A stretch of DNA of 64,000 nucleotides from Nitrospirillum amazonense. GTDB taxonomy: Bacteria > Pseudomonadota > Alphaproteobacteria > Azospirillales > Azospirillaceae. Of the stretch, positions 57,106-64,000 are shown piece after piece. The stretch lies in the NCBI RefSeq assembly GCF_007828045.1, contig NZ_VITN01000004.1:1-64000 (forward strand), written 5' to 3'. Below the pieces are notes generated by a model. The model ran no database searches. It was not told where the DNA came from and saw only the letters and a program-made list of their open reading frames with translations. The translations under genes and the position numbers were made by a program. Positions within the stretch are counted from its first letter, which is position 1, and every line of letters begins with the position of its first letter.

Positions 57106-57121
57106 TGCAGGAAACGTGCCG
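57106..57121 (-). promoter_or_regulatory. Sigma54 promoter of the hemoglobin gene
   Basis: Minus strand CGGCACGTTTCCTGCA: GGCACG is consensus and CTGCA differs by one base from TTGCA. It is 40 bases before the start. Confidence 0.65.
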
Positions 57122-57175
57122 GTGGGCTTGGCGGCGGAAAGCACGGGCGGCGGCGGCGTTCGTTCCAAACCCCCC

Positions 57176-57191
57176 TGTCGGGATTGCAACA
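57176..57191. promoter_or_regulatory. NifA upstream activator site between hemoglobin and sufB
   Basis: TGT-cgggattgca-ACA, perfect TGT-N10-ACA. It is 54 bases from the hemoglobin promoter and 63 from the sufB promoter. Confidence 0.8.
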
Positions 57192-57254
57192 AACGTCCGG
57201 TTGCCGACGCGGCCAATCCTTTGGAAATGACCGGGAATCCTGACTTTTAGCGGC

Positions 57255-57270
57255 TGGCACGGCGGTTGCT
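57255..57270 (+). promoter_or_regulatory. Sigma54 promoter of sufBCDSU-sufT
   Basis: TGGCACGGCGGTTGCT, consensus -24/-12, 47 bases before sufB. Confidence 0.92.
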
Positions 57271-57316
57271 GATCATCCTGCTCAGCCAAGACCCAGCCAC
57301 GATCGGATGGACCGCC

Positions 57317-58801
<1,485 letters not shown>

Positions 58802-58818
58802 GCGGGAAAGGAACCATC

Positions 58819-59577
58819 ATGAGCAAGCTTCTGGAAATCCGTGGATTGCGGGCCCGCATCGCCAATGGGCGGGAGGTGCTGAAGGGTATCGACCTGGACG
58901 TGGCGGCGGGGGAGGTGCACGCCATCATGGGTCCCAACGGGGCCGGCAAGAGCACCCTGTCCAGCGTGTTGGCCGGCAAGCCGGGGTATGAGGTGACGGA
59001 AGGCACGGTGCGCTACCTGGGCCGGGACCTGCTGGCCATGCCGGCGGACGAGCGGGCGCGGGAGGGGGTATTCCTGGCCTTCCAATACCCCGTCGAGATA
59101 CCGGGCGTGAACAACATGTACTTCCTGCGCGCGGCCTTGAATGCCGGCCGCCGCCAGCGCGGCCAGGCGGAACTGGACGCGCAGCAGTTCCTGAAGGCCG
59201 TGCGCGACAGGCTGAAGTTGCTGGACATCGGCGACGACCTGCTACGGCGCGCGGTCAATGTCGGCTTCTCCGGCGGGGAGAAGAAGCGGAACGAGATTTT
59301 CCAGATGGCCATGCTGGAGCCGAAGCTGGCCATCCTGGATGAAACCGACAGCGGCTTGGACATCGACGCCCTGCGCGCCGTGTCGGACGGTGTCAACCGC
59401 CTGCGCGATCCGGCCCGCGCCATCGTCATGATCACCCATTACCAGCGGCTGCTGGACTATATCGTGCCTGACCGGGTGCATGTGCTGGCCGATGGACGCA
59501 TCGTCGCGTCTGGTGACAAGACCTTCGCCGCCGAATTGGAGCGCACCGGCTACGCCTATCTGGGCGACGCGGCTTGA
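58819..59577 (+). CDS. sufC: SufC, ATPase of the SUF scaffold
   Basis: 252 residues. Walker A GPNGAGKST (38-46), signature FSGGEKKRNEI, Walker B LAILDETDSGLD with the SufC-type Asp-Glu. It powers SufBCD. Start ATG at 58819 has AAAGGAA upstream; it follows sufB by 17 bases. Confidence 0.97.
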   Translation: MSKLLEIRGLRARIANGREVLKGIDLDVAAGEVHAIMGPNGAGKSTLSSVLAGKPGYEVTEGTVRYLGRDLLAMPADERAREGVFLAFQYPVEIPGVNNMYFLRAALNAGRRQRGQAELDAQQFLKAVRDRLKLLDIGDDLLRRAVNVGFSGGEKKRNEIFQMAMLEPKLAILDETDSGLDIDALRAVSDGVNRLRDPARAIVMITHYQRLLDYIVPDRVHVLADGRIVASGDKTFAAELERTGYAYLGDAA

Positions 59578-59591
59578 GCGGGGGCGATGCC

Positions 59592-60878
59592 ATGCTGATG
59601 ACAGACGACAGCGCGCCGTTCCGCGACGCCTTCGACCAGTTGCTGGCCACGGTGGCGGAACCCGCCTGGCTCACCACCCGCCGGCGGGTGGAGATGGACC
59701 GCTTCGCCCTGCTGGGCTTTCCCACCCGGCGTCAGGAAGCCTGGCGGTTCACCGACCTGGAACCGCTCACCGCGGCGCCCCCCCTGCCGGCGGCGGGCGG
59801 CGGCGATGGGCCGGCACCGGCGTCGCTGGCGCCCTGGTTGCTGCCTGTTCCCACCCATCGGCTGGTGCTGGTGGACGGCCGGTTCGCGCCCGCGCTGTCG
59901 GCCGGTGGGGCCCTGCCGGCCGGTGTGTGGCTGGCCTCGGTGGCGGAGACGCTGCGGCGCCGCCCGGATATGTTGGAACGCGCCTTCGGGGATGGTGAGG
60001 AGGCATTTGCCGCCCTGAACGCCGCCCTGTTCACCGACGGGGTGGTCCTGGCGCTGGAACCGGGTGTGGTGCTGGAAACGCCGGTGGAGATCGTCCACCA
60101 CACCACGTCCGCCGCCCACGCCCGTCTGCACATTGCCCTCGGGGCCGGCGCTCATGCCACGGTGGTGGAAACGGCGATGGGCACGGGGGCCGGCTGGGGC
60201 AATACCGTCGGCGTCATCACCCTGGGCGCCGGTGCCATGCTGACCCACCTGCATGTCCAGGCGGAGGACCCGGCCGCCTGCCACACGGCGGCGGTGCGGG
60301 CCGTGCTGGCGGACCAGGCCCGGTATGAGGCCTGCGCGCTGATCACCGGCGGGCGCCTGTCCCGGCGGGACGTGGCGGTCACCCTGGCCGGCGACGGCGC
60401 CGAATTCCGCCTGCACGGCGCCTATCTGCTGGACGGCGGGCAGGAGGCGACGCTGTCTGTCCGGGCTGATCATCTGGGCCAGGGCTGCCGCACGGAAGAG
60501 GTGGTGAAAGGCGTGCTGGCGGGAGCCTCCCACGGCGTGTTCCTGGGCACCGTGGCCGTGGCGCCGGGCGCCGACGGCACCGACGCGCGCCAGCTGAACC
60601 GCAACCTGCTGCTCAGCCCCCAGGCGCGGGTGGACACCAAGCCGGAACTGGAAATCCTGGCCGACGATGTGAAGTGCAGCCACGGCGCTACGGTCGGCAG
60701 CCTGGACGATGCGTCGTTGTTCTATCTCCAGTCGCGCGGGATCGATCCGGACGCCGCCCGCCGCATGCTGGTGGAGGCGTTCGCGGCGGAGGCCATCGAC
60801 GCCGCCGGTTTGCCGGATGCCCTGGCGGAACTGGCCCATCGGCACCTGCGGCGCTGGCTGGACGGGGGGGCATCATGA
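59592..60878 (+). CDS. sufD: SufD, Fe-S scaffold subunit
   Basis: 428 residues. LGFPTRRQEAWRFTDLEPL near the N-terminus and KCSHGATVGSLDDASLFYLQSRG near the C-terminus identify SufD. It pairs with SufB. ATG at 59592 is the first good in-frame start (GGGGGCG upstream). Its stop overlaps sufS by ATGA. Confidence 0.95.
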   Translation: MLMTDDSAPFRDAFDQLLATVAEPAWLTTRRRVEMDRFALLGFPTRRQEAWRFTDLEPLTAAPPLPAAGGGDGPAPASLAPWLLPVPTHRLVLVDGRFAPALSAGGALPAGVWLASVAETLRRRPDMLERAFGDGEEAFAALNAALFTDGVVLALEPGVVLETPVEIVHHTTSAAHARLHIALGAGAHATVVETAMGTGAGWGNTVGVITLGAGAMLTHLHVQAEDPAACHTAAVRAVLADQARYEACALITGGRLSRRDVAVTLAGDGAEFRLHGAYLLDGGQEATLSVRADHLGQGCRTEEVVKGVLAGASHGVFLGTVAVAPGADGTDARQLNRNLLLSPQARVDTKPELEILADDVKCSHGATVGSLDDASLFYLQSRGIDPDAARRMLVEAFAAEAIDAAGLPDALAELAHRHLRRWLDGGAS

Positions 60879-62143
60879 CCCTGCTGCTGCAAGACCGGGC
60901 CGTGACCCGGCCCGATGGCGCCGCGTTCGATCCGGTGGCCATCCGCCGTCAGTTCCCCATCTTCGGGCGCAATCCCGGTCTGACCTTCCTGGACACGGCC
61001 GCCAGCGCGCAGAAGCCGCGCGCCGTGATCGACGGCATGGCCGAGTTCTATCGCACCGACTACGCCAACGTGCATCGCGGCGTCTATGGCCTCAGCGCCC
61101 GCTCCACCGCCCGGTTCGAGGCGGCGCGGGAAACGGTGGCGCGCTTCCTGAACGCCGCCGATCCATCGGAGATCGTCTTCGTGCGCGGCGCCACGGAGGG
61201 CATCAACCTGGTGGCGCAAAGCTGGGGGCCGGCTTTTCTGCGCCCCGGTGACCAGGTGGTGGTGTCGGAGCTGGAGCACCACTCTAACATCGTGCCGTGG
61301 CAGATGCTGCGCCAGCGCCTGGGGATAGAGCTGGTGGTGGCGCCCCTGGGTGCCGATGGCGCGCTGGATCTGGTGGCGTTCCAGGGCCTGCTGGGGCCGC
61401 GTACCCGGCTGGTGGCCATGACCCACCTGGCCAATGTCACCGGCCATGTCGTGGCGGTGGAGGCTGTGGTGCGCCTGGCCCACGCCCAGGGTGCCCTGGT
61501 CCTGCTGGACGGATGCCAGGCGGTGCCGCGCCTGCCGGTGGACGTGCGGGCGCTGGATTGCGACTTCTACGTCTTCTCTGGCCACAAGTGCTATGGCCCT
61601 ACCGGCATCGGCGCGCTGTACGCCAAGCGCGCGCTGCTGGACGCCATGCCCCCCTGGCAGGGTGGCGGCGACATGATCCGCACCGTCAGCTTCGCTGAGA
61701 CCACCTACCAGGACGCCCCCCAGCGGTTCGAGGCCGGGACGCCCGACATCGCCGGCGCCATCGGCCTGGCCCTGGCGCTGGACTTCATGGATGGGCTGGG
61801 CCGCGCCGCCATCCGCGACCATGAGGCCGCCCTGACCCGTTATGCCGAGGCGCGGCTGACGGCAATCCCGGGGGTCGGCCTGGTGGCGGCGGGCGGCAGC
61901 CGGCTGGGTGCCCTGTCCTTCCTGGTCGATGGCATCCACCCGCACGATCTGGCCACCATTTTCGACCAGCACGACGTTGCGGTGCGCGCCGGCCACCATT
62001 GCGCCCAACCCTTGATGGACCGGCTGGACCTGCCGGCGACGGCCCGCGCCTCGTTTGGGGTCTACAGCACGGAGGCTGATGTGGAGCGCCTGGCCGAGGC
62101 CATCCGTGCGGCGCAAAGGCTGTTCGGCGTCGCGGCGCGATAG
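60875..62143 (+). CDS. sufS: SufS, cysteine desulfurase
   Basis: 422 residues, group II desulfurase. FLDTAASAQKPRAVID, ELEHHSNIVPWQ, PLP Lys238 in SGHKCYGPTGIG and catalytic Cys376 in RAGHHCAQPLM are intact. It hands sulfur to SufU. It is coupled to sufD by overlap. Distinct from NifS, so the island carries two desulfurases. Confidence 0.96.
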   Translation: MTLLLQDRAVTRPDGAAFDPVAIRRQFPIFGRNPGLTFLDTAASAQKPRAVIDGMAEFYRTDYANVHRGVYGLSARSTARFEAARETVARFLNAADPSEIVFVRGATEGINLVAQSWGPAFLRPGDQVVVSELEHHSNIVPWQMLRQRLGIELVVAPLGADGALDLVAFQGLLGPRTRLVAMTHLANVTGHVVAVEAVVRLAHAQGALVLLDGCQAVPRLPVDVRALDCDFYVFSGHKCYGPTGIGALYAKRALLDAMPPWQGGGDMIRTVSFAETTYQDAPQRFEAGTPDIAGAIGLALALDFMDGLGRAAIRDHEAALTRYAEARLTAIPGVGLVAAGGSRLGALSFLVDGIHPHDLATIFDQHDVAVRAGHHCAQPLMDRLDLPATARASFGVYSTEADVERLAEAIRAAQRLFGVAAR

Positions 62144-62157
62144 GAAGGGGCACCCCC

Positions 62158-62634
62158 ATGGATTTGCGCGATCTCTACCAGGACATCATCCTGGACCACG
62201 GCCGTTCCCCCCGCAATTTCCGGACGTTGGCCGCGCCCAGCCACTTCGCCCACGGCCACAACCCGCTGTGCGGCGACAAGGTCACCATTTTCCTGCGCCT
62301 GGACGGCGACCGCATCGTGGAAGTCAGTTTCGAGGGCAAGGGCTGCGCCATCTCCACCGCCTCCGCCTCCCTGATGACGGAGGTGGTCTTGAACAAGACG
62401 CTGGCGGAGGCTGAGGCCCTGTTCGGCCACTTCCACGGCACCGTGACAGGGGGCGCGGCATCGGGCACGGCCGGCGGCCTGCCCGATGCCCTGGCGGAGG
62501 AGGGGGAGCGGCTGCAGCCCCTGACCGGGGTCAAGGCCTACCCCACGCGGGTGAAGTGCGCGACTTTGGCCTGGCACACGCTGGAGGCGGCGGTGAAAGG
62601 CGGCGGCCTGCCCGTGCCGGTGAAGACGGAATAG
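62158..62634 (+). CDS. sufU: SufU-type Fe-S scaffold or sulfur acceptor
   Basis: 158 residues, IscU-like fold. Three conserved cysteines: NPLCGDKVT, GKGCAISTASASLM and RVKCATLAWHTLE. The insertion before the third Cys (about 20 residues) is the SufU feature that distinguishes it from IscU. SufU proteins take sulfur from SufS, usually zinc-bound. This supplies the U-type domain missing from the nif NifU homologue. Confidence 0.93.
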   Translation: MDLRDLYQDIILDHGRSPRNFRTLAAPSHFAHGHNPLCGDKVTIFLRLDGDRIVEVSFEGKGCAISTASASLMTEVVLNKTLAEAEALFGHFHGTVTGGAASGTAGGLPDALAEEGERLQPLTGVKAYPTRVKCATLAWHTLEAAVKGGGLPVPVKTE

Positions 62635-62646
62635 GGGGCGGCAGCC

Positions 62647-63006
62647 ATGCGCGTCATCCGGGAAGAACCACTGCTGGCCGATGTGACGGCGGACGACGGC
62701 GACCCCGCCTTGATGGCGGCGGTGTTCGAGGCGCTGCGCACCGTCCGCGATCCGGAGATACCGGTCAACTTGGTGGACCTTGGCCTGATCTATCGGGTGC
62801 TGGTCCGCCGTGACGGCCTGGTCCATATCGACATGACCCTGACCACACCGGCCTGTCCCGTGGCCACGACGCTGCCGGGTCAGGTCCAGAACCTGGTCTC
62901 GCTGGTGCCGGGGGTCAGCGTGGTGCTGGTCGATATGGTCTGGGACCCGCCCTGGACCCGGGAACGCATGAGCGAAAGCGCGCGCCTGGAACTGGGATTG
63001 GTGTAG
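62647..63006 (+). CDS. sufT: SufT/MIP18-family Fe-S assembly protein
   Basis: 119 residues. VRDPEIPVNLVDLGLIYRVLV, LTTPACPVA with the conserved Cys and a tail with WDPPWTRERMSESARLELG match the DUF59/SufT family used in Fe-S maturation. It closes the sufBCDSU operon, 12 bases after sufU. Confidence 0.93.
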   Translation: MRVIREEPLLADVTADDGDPALMAAVFEALRTVRDPEIPVNLVDLGLIYRVLVRRDGLVHIDMTLTTPACPVATTLPGQVQNLVSLVPGVSVVLVDMVWDPPWTRERMSESARLELGLV

Positions 63007-63085
63007 GAGACATCCATCCGGGCCGCGCGGCGCAGGGGCGGGGTCCGGGAGAGGCGTCCAGGGAGAGGGAATCGCCACCAGACCG

Positions 63086-63190
63086 GGCCGCCATGGCCTC
63101 ATCGGCCTGCCAGAACCCGTCGCTGCCCTGTATGGCGCTGACGGCCCCTGCGATGCCGCGGTGCGCCTGCTGCAGGAGGCTAAAATCTAG
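63086..63190 (+). other. Coding-like fragment without a start
   Basis: The frame ending TAG at 63188-63190 reads HGLIGLPEPVAALYGADG and then AAVRLLQEAKI, with protein-like composition, but has no plausible start after sufT. It may be the end of a decayed or frameshifted gene. Family unknown. It is convergent with the SnoaL-like gene. Confidence 0.3.
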
Positions 63191-63597
63191 GGTGCGCCGG
63201 CGGACCGCCGAAACTCTTCGGATGTTTCGTCGAGGAAGACGTACAGCGCCGCGATTTGGCCATCGCGGACCGTGATGACATCCCAGCCGGTATATTCGGG
63301 TGCTTCGCCGCGCGGCCCTGAGCCCCAGGCTAGCCGCCCGGCATCGTGCAGCACCTGCGCCTTGCCCTGTGGCGTGTAGACATAGTGCGGATGCGTCGCC
63401 CGTAGATCGCCGGCGAATTTGTTGATCGCCTGGCGCCCGACGATCACACCCGGCGGCACGTAAAGCACCCCATCCTGTGCCCAGAGCTCGTCGATTGCCG
63501 CGCGGCGGCGCGTGTCGTCGCCTTCGCCGAAGACCTCCTCGAGGTTCCGGTGGAGCAACTCGCGGATGCGCTCCTTGGATTCACCGGATTGCATCAT
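63187..63597 (-). CDS. SnoaL-like (NTF2-fold) domain protein
   Basis: 136 residues starting MMQSGESKERIRELL. FGEGDDTRRRAAIDELWAQD, LYVPPGVIVGRQAINKFAG and the IAALYVFLDE strand fit the NTF2-like fold. AAGGAAA before 63597 supports the start. Not part of nif; substrate unknown. It resembles in fold, not in close sequence, the protein at 4720-5109. Confidence 0.75.
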   Translation of the reverse strand: MMQSGESKERIRELLHRNLEEVFGEGDDTRRRAAIDELWAQDGVLYVPPGVIVGRQAINKFAGDLRATHPHYVYTPQGKAQVLHDAGRLAWGSGPRGEAPEYTGWDVITVRDGQIAALYVFLDETSEEFRRSAGAP

Positions 63598-63871
63598 GGC
63601 ATGTTTCCTTGAGGGGGCGACCGAACCTCGGCCAGGACACCCTCCGCAATGGTATCGAGCGTGCGTCGGTGCCGGTAATAGATATCAATGGAACGATATG
63701 GCCTGTAGCGCCATAATTTAGCACCCGCTGTTTCATGAATGGAACAATAGCGCGTGGAACCTGCGCCAGTCGTGCCGCAGGCCTGATCGAGGAAGGGACA
63801 AGGGGCGCATTTTCCACGCGACCATCTGCGCGACCATCTGCGGACAGGCTTGAGCCCAGGCCCCTGTCGGT

Positions 63872-64000
63872 CTAGTCCGCCAATCGGTCCTGGTAGCGCA
63901 AGGCCCAGTCGTGCAACGCGCCGAAGGTCGGCATGAGGTCGATGCCGGCTTGCGACAGCGCATACTCCACACGTGGAGGCACCTCGGGGTAGGCGGTGCG
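63872..64000 (-). CDS. HxlR-family transcriptional regulator, C-terminal end (partial)
   Basis: The last 42 codons of a minus-strand gene whose start lies beyond the window. RTAYPEVPPRVEYALSQAG and LHDWALRYQD are the conserved C-terminal half of HxlR (DUF24) winged-helix regulators. The stop TAG is at 63874-63872. What it regulates cannot be seen. Confidence 0.85.
   Translation of the reverse strand, partial: RTAYPEVPPRVEYALSQAGIDLMPTFGALHDWALRYQDRLAD

Overview
The window is high-GC alphaproteobacterial DNA. The gene content (a large nif/fix island under NifA and sigma54 control, a NifA with the oxygen-sensing cysteine pattern, a fixABCX operon, a LacI-controlled TonB-dependent nutrient locus) points to a diazotroph of the Rhodospirillales, most like Azospirillum/Nitrospirillum. 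The assignment is inferred from gene families and order, not from a database search.

Left part (1-5.1 kb): right end of an IS66-type insertion sequence cut by the window edge, a small conserved hypothetical protein, a cold-shock protein, a tandem-domain KaiC-like ATPase overlapping a hybrid histidine kinase, and a SnoaL-like protein.

5.2-22.6 kb: a nucleoside/nucleotide utilisation locus. A minus-strand series runs TonB-dependent receptor, PhoD-type phosphodiesterase, nucleoside hydrolase, BMP-type binding protein, ABC ATPase, two permeases, ADP-ribosylglycohydrolase, SIS protein, PfkB kinase. Most junctions are ATGA overlaps. A LacI-type regulator lies between this series and a divergent second TonB receptor plus adenosine deaminase. 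ATGAAACGTTTmAT-like palindromes lie before both receptors and before the regulator. The adenosine deaminase has an in-frame TAG at codon 75.

22.6-25.6 kb: an AT-richer stretch with a 21-bp palindrome before a haloperoxidase-type hydrolase, then a minus-strand trio (YqeB-like protein, ArsC-like nitrogenase-associated protein, receiver-only protein) that leads into nif.

25.6-63 kb: the nitrogen fixation island. nifHDK-nifENX with accessory genes, nif ferredoxin III, nifQ and a Rieske protein; a divergent orphan gene; iscA-nfu-nifS-nifV-cysE-nifW; fixABCX-modD; nifA; mop; DUF2478; nifT-SIR2-like; nifB-fdxN-iscA-like-TPR-4Fe4S/LRV-nifZ-nifZ-like-two small ORFs-DegT-like-2Fe2S ferredoxin-small ORF; a group II truncated hemoglobin; and sufBCDSU-sufT. 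I read ten -24/-12 (sigma54) promoters. They include four back-to-back pairs, each with a NifA site (TGT-N10-ACA) or near-match between them. The sufB promoter ties a complete SUF pathway to nitrogen fixation, while NifU is reduced to its C-terminal Nfu domain.

Right edge (63.1-64 kb): another SnoaL-like protein and the C-terminal end of an HxlR-family regulator. No rRNA, tRNA or CRISPR array was recognised.
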